From positions 1 through 46,195 of the forward strand of contig NZ_SMAF01000025.1 of NCBI RefSeq assembly GCF_004343305.1: 46,195 nucleotides of DNA, given 5' to 3'. Both the position numbers and the translations under genes were made by a program. Shown one piece after another: positions 9,368 through 16,503 of this stretch. Within the stretch, counting starts at the first letter, position 1. Each line of letters opens with the position of its first letter. Source of the stretch: Pseudofulvimonas gallinarii (GTDB lineage Bacteria; Pseudomonadota; Gammaproteobacteria; Xanthomonadales; UBA2363). Below the pieces are notes generated by a model. The model had not been told where the DNA came from. It worked only from the letters and a program-made list of their open reading frames with translations, and did not search any database.

Positions 9368-10171
9368 ATGAGCCGCATCATCGCCATCGCCAACCAGAAA
9401 GGCGGGGTCGCCAAGACCACGACCTGTGTCAATCTCGGCGCCGCCCTGGCCGAGATGAATCGTCGTGTCCTGGTGGTGGACATGGATCCCCAGGGCCACG
9501 CCACCATGGCCGCGGGCATCGACAAAGATGCCGACGCGCCGAACGGTTGCGCCGTGCTGCTGGAAGAGTCACCGATCCAGGATGCCATCGTCCGCACGGA
9601 AACCGGCCTGGACGTGCTGCCGGGCAACAGTGACCTCACCGCCGCCGAAATCAAGCTCATGGACGGACTGGCGCGCGAGCATCGCCTCGGCAACGCGCTG
9701 AAGTCCGTGCAGGACCGCTACGACTACATCCTCATCGACTGTCCGCCTTCGCTCAGCCTGCTGACCATCAATGCGCTGACGGCGGCCGACAGCGTGCTGA
9801 TCCCGATGCAGTGCGAGTTCTTCGCGCTCGACGGCCTCACCAAGCTGATGAAGACGATCGAGGCGATCAAGGCGCACACCAATCCGCGCCTGGAGATCGA
9901 AGGCCTGCTGCGCACCATGTACGACGGCCGCAACAACCTCGGCCAGGACGTCTCGGCGCAGCTGGCCGCGCATTTCGGCGACAAGGTCTACCACACCATC
10001 ATCCCGCGCAATGTGCGCCTGGCCGAGGCGCCCAGCCACGGCCTGCCGATCACCGCTTATGATCGCGACTCGCGTGGCGCCATCGCCTACCTGGGCCTGG
10101 CCGGCGAAGTCCTGAAGCGGGAGCGGGACAGCCATGCCGAGGCGGCGCCGGCCGCCGCCGCGCACGGTTGA
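9368..10171 (+). CDS. parA: Chromosome partitioning ATPase ParA (Soj)
   Basis: This 267-residue ATPase drives segregation of chromosome origin regions with ParB. The deviant Walker A is NQKGGVAKTTT at residues 9-19 with the signature Lys11 and Lys16. The A' motif is VVDMDPQGHAT and Walker B is YILIDCPPSL. The C-terminal IPRNVRLAEAPSHGLPITAYD is the ParA/Soj box. The Ala before the second Lys (GVAKTT rather than GVGKTT) is common in this group. The open frame extends upstream across rsmG, but ATG 9368 matches the family start. It sits 10 bases after the rsmG stop. Confidence 0.96.
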   Translation: MSRIIAIANQKGGVAKTTTCVNLGAALAEMNRRVLVVDMDPQGHATMAAGIDKDADAPNGCAVLLEESPIQDAIVRTETGLDVLPGNSDLTAAEIKLMDGLAREHRLGNALKSVQDRYDYILIDCPPSLSLLTINALTAADSVLIPMQCEFFALDGLTKLMKTIEAIKAHTNPRLEIEGLLRTMYDGRNNLGQDVSAQLAAHFGDKVYHTIIPRNVRLAEAPSHGLPITAYDRDSRGAIAYLGLAGEVLKRERDSHAEAAPAAAAHG

Positions 10172-10189
10172 CGAAGAGGAAACGGAAGA

Positions 10190-11101
10190 ATGGCGGCAGC
10201 GAAGAAGCGCGGTCTCGGCCGCGGACTGGATGCCCTGCTCGGTAGTGGCGCGGTGCGCCCGAGCGCCAGCAGCGGCGTGACCGACGGCGAGGTCGCCGTT
10301 GACGAGGGCGAGCTGCGTGAACTGCCGATCGACAGCCTGCACGCCGGTCGCTACCAGCCACGACACAACTTCGAGCCGGAGGCGCTGGAGGAACTGGCGC
10401 AGTCGATCCGCGCCCAGGGCCTGATCCAGCCGATCATCGTCCGTCCGCACAATGGCGGCTACGAGATCATCGCCGGCGAGCGCCGCTGGCGCGCCGCGCG
10501 CCAGGCCGAACTGACCCAGGTGCCCTGCCTGGTGCGCGAAGTCGACGACCGCACCACAGTTGCGATGGCGCTGATCGAGAACATCCAGCGCGAAGACCTC
10601 AATCCGCTGGAAGAGGCCACCGCGCTCAAGCGCCTGATCGACGAATTCGACCTCACGCACCAGGAAACCGCCGATGCCGTCGGCCGCTCGCGTGCCGCCG
10701 TCAGCAACCTGCTGCGCCTGCTCGACCTGCCCCACGCGATCCGCGACCTGGTCGAAGCCGGGCGCCTCGACATGGGCCATGCCCGCGCGCTGCTGACATT
10801 GCCGGAACCGCTGGCGCTGCGCCTGGCCGACCAAGCGGCCAGCGAGGGCTGGTCGGTGCGCCAGCTCGAACAGGCCGCGCGCGAAAATCCGGGCGCGACG
10901 ACCCACGGCAGCCCGCGTTCCGGCGGCAAGCCCGCAGTCTCCGCCGATCCCGACATCACGCGACTGGAGCAGGAACTGGCCGAACGGCTGTGCGCGCCGG
11001 TCAGCGTGCGCCACAGCCGCGGCGGCAAGGGCCAGCTGGTCATCCGCTACCACAGCGTCGACGAGCTCGAAGGCATCCTCGAACGGCTGCGCGGACACTG
11101 A
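10190..11101 (+). CDS. parB: Chromosome partitioning protein ParB (Spo0J)
   Basis: This 303-residue protein is a DNA-binding CTPase that loads at parS sites and works with ParA. The N-terminus KKRGLGRGLDALLGS contacts ParA. The CTP-binding domain has YQPRHNFE and GERRWRAARQA, with ENIQREDLNPLEEA after it. The helix-turn-helix is LTHQETADAVGRSRAAVSNLLRLL. The C-terminal dimer region contains LEQELAERLCAPVSVRHS. It follows parA by 18 bases with a good ribosome site (GAGGAAACGG). I saw no perfect parS palindrome in the window. Confidence 0.96.
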   Translation: MAAAKKRGLGRGLDALLGSGAVRPSASSGVTDGEVAVDEGELRELPIDSLHAGRYQPRHNFEPEALEELAQSIRAQGLIQPIIVRPHNGGYEIIAGERRWRAARQAELTQVPCLVREVDDRTTVAMALIENIQREDLNPLEEATALKRLIDEFDLTHQETADAVGRSRAAVSNLLRLLDLPHAIRDLVEAGRLDMGHARALLTLPEPLALRLADQAASEGWSVRQLEQAARENPGATTHGSPRSGGKPAVSADPDITRLEQELAERLCAPVSVRHSRGGKGQLVIRYHSVDELEGILERLRGH

Positions 11102-11191
11102 TCCGGCGCACTTCGGTGGCACTTACATCCGATCGCGGTCGGGCGTAGCGTGCGCCTGCCGGCAGTCCGGCCGGCTCACCAGGAGCGCAGG

Positions 11192-11575
11192 ATGGACCTG
11201 CCTTCGTACTTGGCCCTCGCCGCCGTGATGGCGGCACCCGCCGCCTCCGCCACCGGCATTGCCGGCAGCGTTGCCATCAACGGTTTCGACTATTCACCCC
11301 CGACCCGGCAGGTCGAGCCGGGGCAGACCATCGACTTCGCCGCGACCGGCTTTCATCCGCTGAAGCTGGACGACGATGATTCGGTGACGTGTACCCAGGA
11401 TTGCCACGTCACCTTCCTCGGCTTTGGCCACTACGGGTTCTATTGCGGGAACCACGGCAGTCCCGGTGGCAATGGCATGTCCGGCGTCATCGGCGTCGTT
11501 GGCGACCCGGATTCGGCGCCGGTGTTCGTCGGCAGCTTCGAGCACGCGCTGATCGCGCCGCGGGTTCCCGGGTAG
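11192..11575 (+). CDS. Secreted plastocyanin-like cupredoxin
   Basis: This 127-residue protein has a signal peptide (about residues 1-20, ending ASATG) and a compact domain with the type-1 copper ligands of plastocyanin-like proteins: an upstream His in GFHPLKL and the cluster YCGNHGSPGGNGMSGVIGV supplying Cys, His and Met. An extra cysteine pair (CTQDC) may form a disulfide. It may carry electrons or bind copper in the periplasm, and its partner is not known. The start ATG 11192 is supported by AGGAGCGCAGG just upstream. It is 90 bases after parB and may have its own promoter. Confidence 0.78.
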   Translation: MDLPSYLALAAVMAAPAASATGIAGSVAINGFDYSPPTRQVEPGQTIDFAATGFHPLKLDDDDSVTCTQDCHVTFLGFGHYGFYCGNHGSPGGNGMSGVIGVVGDPDSAPVFVGSFEHALIAPRVPG

Positions 11576-11593
11576 CGCAGCCTCCGGCCAGGC

Positions 11594-11625
11594 AAAAAAG
11601 CGACGGACGCCGAAGCGCCCGTCGC
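11594..11625 (-). terminator. Rho-independent terminator with UUCG loop
   Basis: Read on the minus strand, an 11-bp stem (one G-U pair) closes a C(UUCG)G tetraloop and is followed by six T residues at 11599-11594. It lies 22 bases past the stop of the Spy/CpxP-like gene and 19 bases past the convergent cupredoxin gene. The T run is on the minus strand, so it should end transcription of the Spy-like gene. A very stable UUCG loop plus T tract is textbook. Confidence 0.88.
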
Positions 11626-11646
11626 TGTCCACATTTATCCGCCCGC

Positions 11647-12087
11647 TTACTCCTGGGGCGGCGCTGCGCGACGCATCCCGCCGCGATGGCCGTGTCCATG
11701 GCCCTTGCGGTGACCACCGCGCTTGCCCTGCCAGGCCTCACGGCGCTCCGCCATCAGGCTTTCCAGCTTGGCCTTCTGCTCGGTGTTGAGCACATCGCTC
11801 AGCTTCACCTGGCCTTCGCTGTGCAGCGCCATGCTCTCTTCGCGGTGCCGCTGGTGCAGCGCGCGGCGGGCCGCGCCCTGTTCCGCGAAGATCGTGCGGA
11901 CCTGCAGCGCCTGTGCCTGGGTGAGGTTGAGTTCGGCCGTCATGCGCTCGACGCGGCGGTCCAGCATCTTTTCGAAGCGTTCGGCTCGATCGGTGCGCTC
12001 GGCGCGTTCGCCGGTCGAAGGCTGGGCCACGGCGAAGCCGGTAGCCAGTCCCAGTGCCAGCGTGGTGGCGATCATCAGCTTGTTCAT
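11647..12087 (-). CDS. Spy/CpxP-like periplasmic protein with His-rich tail
   Basis: This 146-residue protein has a signal peptide (residues 1-21, cleaved after AVA) and then a charged helical domain with LNLTQAQALQVRTIFAEQ and LSDVLNTEQKAKLESLMAERREAW, the LTxxQ-type repeats of Spy/CpxP/CnrR proteins. The tail RGGHRKGHGHGHRGGMRR is rich in Gly, His and Arg and may bind metal ions. The family includes periplasmic chaperones and metal-stress sensors. ATG 12087 has a good ribosome site (ACGGAGAA). The longer frame upstream lacks conservation. A strong terminator follows. Confidence 0.75.
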   Translation of the reverse strand: MNKLMIATTLALGLATGFAVAQPSTGERAERTDRAERFEKMLDRRVERMTAELNLTQAQALQVRTIFAEQGAARRALHQRHREESMALHSEGQVKLSDVLNTEQKAKLESLMAERREAWQGKRGGHRKGHGHGHRGGMRRAAPPQE

Positions 12088-12268
12088 GGTGTCTTCTCCG
12101 TGTTTCATCCGGGCCGCTTGCCCGTGGTCGCCACAATGACGGCCAAGATCGAAGCCAGCGTGGAGAAATCGCGGAGAACGCACAAGGGCCGGAAAATCCG
12201 GCCCTCGTGGTCAGGTCGCACTCAGGTTTGCGGCGCCGATGCAGCCACGACCGCTGGCGATGCCTTCG

Positions 12269-13405
12269 TCAATCGCTGCCGCGCGCAGCGGTCACCAGCG
12301 ACATCGTGTAGCTGCCCTTCGAGCCATCCAGCGATGCGGCGACGAGGCGGCCTTCGCCATCGGCATCCAGCGTGACGATCAGGCGCGCGCTGGTGCCGCC
12401 ACCGCCGTCATCGTCCTGCGCTTCCTGATGGAAGGTGTCGCCATCGAACACGCCCCACTTCAGGATCGGATCGAAATCGCTGGAGTCCATGCGAACCTCG
12501 ACGCGCTGGCCCGGGCGGCCCTCGATGCGATAGGCGTCGAACGGCATTTCCTCGTCCGGCGTGAAGGCGTCGCTGTCGTCCAGCTTGCCGCGGATCGCCT
12601 CACCGACCTTCGCGGTCTGGAACACGATCGGGCGCGGTGCCGGCGGCTCGCCCACCGTCACGGTGAAGGTGCCGTTGGCGCCACTGCCGATGGAAGCCAG
12701 GCGGATCGCCGCCTCGCCGCTGGCCGGCAGGGTGACGGTCAGGCGCGAATTCAGGCCGGGTCCGCCGTCGTCATCGCTGGCGGTCTCGAGGAACTGGCCA
12801 TTGCTCCACGTGCCGTAGCCCAGCACCGGATCGAACTCGTTGGCGTCCAGGCTGATGCGCACGGTCTGGCCGCCACGACCCTTGACCAGCCAGATGTCAT
12901 AGGGCTGACCGGAATTCTCGTCTTGTGGCGAGTCTTCGCCGAGGCGACCCTGGGTCGGCGTGTTCAAGGACACCTGGCGCAGGCTCGGGCGTGGTGCCGC
13001 CGGCGCCTCGGTCACGCTCAGCGTGTAACTGCCGGCATCATTGGCGCCGATCGAATTGGCGCGGATCTGCAGCACGCCGCTGGCAGGCACGGTGGCGGTC
13101 AGCAGCGAATTGGTGCCTCCACCGCCATCGTCGTTGTACACGCAATCGTCCGAGCAGCCCGGCGCGGCGGTGGTGCCGGCGGCCAGGTAGGCATCGAACG
13201 ATGCCGAATCCATGCGGATGCGGACCCGATCCCCGGCGCGACCGCGATAGGTGTACAGGTCATAGGGCGTACCGTCATCGGCCTTCGGGCTGGCGGCGCT
13301 CAAGGAGCCGTTGAGGCTCTGGCCGAGGCGGATCGGCGTCTGGGCCAGTGCCGAACCGGCGACCAGCGCGCCCATGATGGCGACGGCGAGGATGCGGGAT
13401 GTCAT
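12269..13405 (-). CDS. Secreted protein with three PPC-like beta-sandwich repeats
   Basis: This 378-residue protein has a signal peptide (residues 1-21, ending ALA) and three tandem repeats of about 115 residues. Each repeat has a G.L...(D)D/(SP)..(G)(P/T)YD motif, R(G/A)G(D/Q)(R/T)V.(I/V)R(M/L)D...FD, an acidic DDDGG(G/P) loop with N/TS(L/R)L, and a closing G(S/T)(Y/F)T(L/V/M)SV strand. The pattern resembles bacterial pre-peptidase C-terminal (PPC) domains, which often accompany secreted enzymes, but no catalytic domain is attached here. The acidic loops may bind calcium. It has a good ribosome site (GGAGAA). Function unknown. Confidence 0.72.
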   Translation of the reverse strand: MTSRILAVAIMGALVAGSALAQTPIRLGQSLNGSLSAASPKADDGTPYDLYTYRGRAGDRVRIRMDSASFDAYLAAGTTAAPGCSDDCVYNDDGGGGTNSLLTATVPASGVLQIRANSIGANDAGSYTLSVTEAPAAPRPSLRQVSLNTPTQGRLGEDSPQDENSGQPYDIWLVKGRGGQTVRISLDANEFDPVLGYGTWSNGQFLETASDDDGGPGLNSRLTVTLPASGEAAIRLASIGSGANGTFTVTVGEPPAPRPIVFQTAKVGEAIRGKLDDSDAFTPDEEMPFDAYRIEGRPGQRVEVRMDSSDFDPILKWGVFDGDTFHQEAQDDDGGGGTSARLIVTLDADGEGRLVAASLDGSKGSYTMSLVTAARGSD

Positions 13406-13619
13406 TGTGGTTCTCCACGTTTTGGGGGCAAATCCGCCGGCCTTCGCGCGACGGGGAAACGGGCGCCGCCGCGGCGGGCCATGCGGTGCGCGGCGGCTGA
13501 GTGGTTAGACGCAAGACGGGGCGGATATGCGCCAGTCCCCCTGCCGAACCACGACCACGTCACTGTACTTCGTTCAGGAAGCGCAGGACAGGGCGGTCAT
13601 CTTCGTCCAGTCCGGGTGG

Positions 13620-14099
13620 TCAGAAGCGCAGGCCAAGCCGCCGCAGCGTCTTGCCCATCAACCAGGCGGGCCCGACCAGCAGGTAGAAGAGATCGGTGAA
13701 GAAAGACGGTCGCCGTCCTTCGAGCAGGTGTCCGACGAACTGTCCGATCCAGGCGATCACGAATACCGCGATCGCGACAAAGAGGAGGGTTCGCGGTCCC
13801 AGTTCCCGGAACAGCAGCGCCGTCAGCAGGCCCAGCCCCGCCATCGCAACCGCCATCGACAGCCCGAGCACGCGGGAGTGGCGGTAATACCAGAGCACCG
13901 CCGCCAGCATGGCCATGCCGGCCCAGAGTCCGGGCTTGAACAGCGACGATGGAACCGGGATCACCCAAAGCGCGGCGATCACGCTCCACACGATCAGCGG
14001 CACGCAGATCCAGTGGATCAGGACATTGGTGCCGTTGCGATGGTCGTCGGCGTAGTGGTCGAAATAGCGGTCGATTGCGCGCGTGGCTTCGGCATCCAT
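13620..14099 (-). CDS. Mpo1-like (DUF962) membrane protein
   Basis: This 159-residue protein has the start IDRYFDHYADDHRNGTNVLIHWICVPLIVWSV and later IAWIGQFVGHLLEGRRPSFFTDLFYLLVGPAWLM. These two His-containing blocks define the DUF962/Mpo1 family, named after a yeast dioxygenase of fatty-acid alpha oxidation. The motifs H-(X)3-N near residue 20 and GH...EGR..F could bind metal. Four to five membrane helices are expected. The enzymatic role in bacteria is not settled. ATG 14099 is chosen because the conserved region starts at once. Confidence 0.85.
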   Translation of the reverse strand: MDAEATRAIDRYFDHYADDHRNGTNVLIHWICVPLIVWSVIAALWVIPVPSSLFKPGLWAGMAMLAAVLWYYRHSRVLGLSMAVAMAGLGLLTALLFRELGPRTLLFVAIAVFVIAWIGQFVGHLLEGRRPSFFTDLFYLLVGPAWLMGKTLRRLGLRF

Positions 14100-14174
14100 G
14101 GCTGGCGGTCGTATCGGCAGTGAAGCCGCAAGCATACGACCGCCAGCGAAGACGAGGTAGCTGCAGCGCACCCC

Positions 14175-15413
14175 TCAGGGCGTGACGGCCGCGCACACAT
14201 CCACGGCGCTGGGCGGCACCGGGCCCAGCCGGTGGATGTCATAACCGCCCGAGGGCCAGTTGGCATCCTCCGCCGTCCAGGTGATGGACCCGGTGGTACA
14301 GGACGTGAACGTCAGGGTCACCTGGCCCCACGGCGTGCGCTCGACCAGCGCCGGGTTGTCGCGGGATGCGAACACGCCTCCCTCACTGACATGAAGCGGA
14401 ACGCTGACTTCGTTGGCGTAGGCGTGGGCCATCCCCGACAACCACACCGGCTCGCCGCTGCCATCCGGCGCGTAGGTGTACCAGTAGACGAGGATCCGCG
14501 GCGCGTGACCGGGCTGTCCGGGCGGCAGCAGTTCGATGTTGAAGCCCTCGCCCGCGCGCTCAGGGTCGTACCAGGAGCCGGCGACATGCCAGCGTGGCGC
14601 CTGTGTTTCCCGGATAACCAGCCGGCCGAGGCGATAGCCGGGCACGGTGAAATCCGCCGCCTCGGGGTCGTAGTGGAGCTGGGTGCCGCCCACGTCGGCC
14701 GTCGCGCCGAGGATGCGTTGCGGCACGCCGTCAGGATTGCGCAGCGATCCGTTCAGTCCCGGATGAGGCTGGGCCGTTCCTTCTCCACCGTCACAGGGTT
14801 CGACCAAGGTGCCGTCGAGCAGGCGGACGTCTGCTTCGTCGTTCTCGCACAGCCCGGCATCGAAGACCTGGCTGCCGAACAGCTCGATCGAGACAGGTCC
14901 CTTGAAGCGACCCTGCTCATCGAACAACTGGACCTGCCGCGGCTCCTCGTTGCCGACGAAGGCATCGTCGCTCGGCCTGACCGCTGCCAGATACGAGAAA
15001 TAGCGATGTTCGTCGGGCCGGACCTCAAGCGTCGCGATGCGATCGCGCGGTTGCCCCGGTCGTGGCAGGAAACCAACGACCCCATAGGGCACGTGGTACA
15101 TCGACCCGAACACCGCATTCCCCTCGAGGCCGGAAATCGGAGGATGCAACACATTCAAGGCGCCCATTGCGCCGAGCTGCTGGAAAACCGGCTCGAGTGC
15201 CTCGGGAACGGGACGGGCGTGATCGTAGAAATCGAACTCGCCATCGTGGGCGGCGACCAGGAATGCCGGCACATGGATGCCGTGCTCGGGTGTTTCCGGA
15301 AACCATTCAACGGTGAGATGAGCCCGCGCCCCCTGTTGCGCAAACACGGACGAGGGCGCGATGGCCGCCGTGGCAGCAAGAGCGAAGGCGAACAGGGTTG
15401 AGTCATGACGCAT
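14175..15413 (-). CDS. Secreted protein: spondin-like domain plus GxWYxP/WYTY domain
   Basis: This 412-residue protein has a signal peptide (residues 1-25, ending VFA). The next 110 residues (HLTVEWFPETPEHGIHVPAFLVAAHDGEFDFYD, then PEALEPVFQQLGAMGAL) resemble bacterial spondin_N domains. The C-terminal 130 residues contain GSWYDPERAGEGF and LVYWYTYAPDG...PVWLSGM, a beta-rich domain that recurs in secreted proteins of Lysobacterales. Four cysteines in the middle and tail could form disulfides. Adhesion or binding at the cell surface is a guess from the spondin similarity. A candidate promoter and an inverted repeat lie upstream at 15511-15560. Confidence 0.6.
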   Translation of the reverse strand: MRHDSTLFAFALAATAAIAPSSVFAQQGARAHLTVEWFPETPEHGIHVPAFLVAAHDGEFDFYDHARPVPEALEPVFQQLGAMGALNVLHPPISGLEGNAVFGSMYHVPYGVVGFLPRPGQPRDRIATLEVRPDEHRYFSYLAAVRPSDDAFVGNEEPRQVQLFDEQGRFKGPVSIELFGSQVFDAGLCENDEADVRLLDGTLVEPCDGGEGTAQPHPGLNGSLRNPDGVPQRILGATADVGGTQLHYDPEAADFTVPGYRLGRLVIRETQAPRWHVAGSWYDPERAGEGFNIELLPPGQPGHAPRILVYWYTYAPDGSGEPVWLSGMAHAYANEVSVPLHVSEGGVFASRDNPALVERTPWGQVTLTFTSCTTGSITWTAEDANWPSGGYDIHRLGPVPPSAVDVCAAVTP

Positions 15414-15510
15414 GGAGTTCTCCTGTATCGGGATAGCCTTGACGGCGACCAGACGGGGCCACCTGCCGTGACCTGGCAGGTGACAGAGCTGCGTCCTGCA
15501 TGCGCTGCGG

Positions 15511-15538
15511 AGAATAGTCCGCGCACGCGCAATCCAAA
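15511..15538 (-). promoter_or_regulatory. Candidate promoter of the spondin-like gene
   Basis: On the minus strand, TTTGGA (15538-15533) is followed after 16 bases by TATTCT (15516-15511). Both are moderate matches to sigma-70 boxes. Transcription would start about 90 bases before the gene at 15413. An inverted repeat lies just upstream at 15543-15560. The call rests on base matches only. Confidence 0.35.
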
Positions 15539-15542
15539 GAAA

Positions 15543-15560
15543 TATCCACTAGCGTGGATA
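15543..15560. promoter_or_regulatory. Inverted repeat, possible operator
   Basis: TATCCAC-TAGC-GTGGATA is a perfect 7-bp inverted repeat with a 4-base spacer. It sits a few bases upstream of the candidate -35 box for the minus-strand gene ending at 14175. The position suits an activator site. It is AT-richer than its surroundings. The binding protein is unknown. Confidence 0.35.
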
Positions 15561-15848
15561 GGCCGAGTATGCACGAGTCGCATTGCCGGTGCGACCCGCG
15601 GTCTGGAATGCGTCGGGCAACCTGCAACATGCGCCGCGCCAGCCATGCGCGGCGATTGGGCGGGACGCCCCGGTTTTCGAACCTGCCAGCTGCCGAGCCG
15701 GGGCTGGACCGGTACCAGCACAGGACAGGCATCGGCCGGCGCAGATCAACAAAGGGCTGCCCGCGACCCAGGATCGCGAAGCGGCCAGCGCGCTCCTGCG
15801 CCGGCGGCATGCAGGAGGAAAGCGCAACGCCCGAGCGTCAGGAGGCTG

Positions 15849-15868
15849 ATTCCCGCCTTCGCGGGAAT
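15849..15868. repeat. REP-like palindrome 1
   Basis: ATTCCCGC-CTTC-GCGGGAAT, an 8-bp perfect stem with a 4-base loop. This motif is widely scattered in Lysobacterales intergenic DNA. It belongs to the partial first unit of the tandem array. Confidence 0.8.
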
Positions 15869-16100
15869 GAGGCGGCTGAACCGGATTGACGATCAACGAC
15901 GGAATGTTCCGTTGTGCTGCCGCCGTTTCGCCATGCGGCCGCATCCAGCAACGAAGCGCATCCCTGTGTAGATCGCGTAGAAGTGTTCCCGGGTCGATCC
16001 CGACAGGGTGTTCCAGGGTCAAGCGCGTCTGCGTGTTCTAGGGTCAAGCGCGTCGGCGGGTCGCAGTCTCGCGCGGCAGTCGAGAGGCTTGTCATCCGTC

Positions 16101-16120
16101 ATCCCCGCGAAGGCGGGGAT
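16101..16120. repeat. REP-like palindrome 2
   Basis: ATCCCCGC-GAAG-GCGGGGAT, an 8-bp stem. It is the mirror-type partner of the CTTC-loop palindromes and faces palindrome 3 about 29 bases away, forming a pair. Confidence 0.8.
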
Positions 16121-16149
16121 CCAGTGCTTTCAGCGCCCACGAGGCTGGA

Positions 16150-16167
16150 TTCCCGCCTTCGCGGGAA
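16150..16167. repeat. REP-like palindrome 3
   Basis: TTCCCGC-CTTC-GCGGGAA, a 7-bp stem; the outer A-T pair is lost by a T-to-C change relative to palindromes 1 and 5. It is the second member of the first palindrome pair. Confidence 0.8.
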
Positions 16168-16383
16168 CGAAGATCAACGGGACGGTATGTTCCGTTGTGC
16201 TGCCGCCGTTTCGCCATGCGGCCGCATCCAGCAACGAAGCGCATCCCTGTGTAGATCGCGTAGAAGTGTTCCCGGGTCGATCCCGACAGGGTGTTCCAAG
16301 GTCAAGCGCGTCTGCGTGTCCCAGGGTCAAGCGCGTCGGCGGGTCGCAGTCTCGCGCGGCAGTCGAGAGGCTTGTCATCCGTC

Positions 16384-16403
16384 ATCCCCGCGAAGGCGGG
16401 GAT
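16384..16403. repeat. REP-like palindrome 4
   Basis: This is identical to palindrome 2 (ATCCCCGC-GAAG-GCGGGGAT) and lies exactly 283 bases downstream of it. The identity supports recent duplication of the whole unit. Confidence 0.8.
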
Positions 16404-16432
16404 CCAGTGCTTTCGGCACGTCAGGAGGCTGG

Positions 16433-16452
16433 ATTCCCGCCTTCGCGGGAAT
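16433..16452. repeat. REP-like palindrome 5
   Basis: ATTCCCGC-CTTC-GCGGGAAT, identical to palindrome 1. It closes the array about 50 bases before the purC stop codon. Confidence 0.8.
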
Positions 16453-16503
16453 GATGGACAACGGCGGCAGGTGCGGTCCTCACCCGGGGCGGCGCCGCGC
16501 GAA

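Larger units (their letters stand above)
15835..16458. repeat. 283-bp tandem repeat with REP-like palindromes
   Basis: Two nearly identical units start at 15905 and 16188, a period of 283 bases. A partial unit lies before them at about 15835-15904. Within a unit, positions 15905-16120 match 16188-16403 with only a few substitutions. Each full unit ends in two head-to-head palindromes. Inside each unit a 25-base subrepeat (core AGGGTCAAGCGCGTC, at 16015 and 16040 in the first full unit) occurs twice, with a degenerate third. The arrangement looks like BIME-type clusters amplified by tandem duplication. Confidence 0.85.
15414..16503. other. Non-coding interval with REP array
   Basis: No convincing gene is found in these 1.1 kb between the spondin-like gene and purC, which both read leftward. 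The first 130 bases hold the upstream region of the spondin-like gene. From 15835 to 16458 a nested repeat array dominates. The several open frames here are translations of the repeats, including the familiar VIPAKAGIQ peptide that arises from REP palindromes, and are not credible proteins. Confidence 0.75.

Noticed and set aside
9300-11200. parS sites near parA-parB
   Set aside because: I looked for the palindrome TGTTTCACGTGAAACA and close variants and saw none in the window. A pattern search would be decisive.
15835-16458. Possible CRISPR array
   Set aside because: The period is 283 bases, the units are repeated in full rather than separated by unique spacers, and no cas genes are present.
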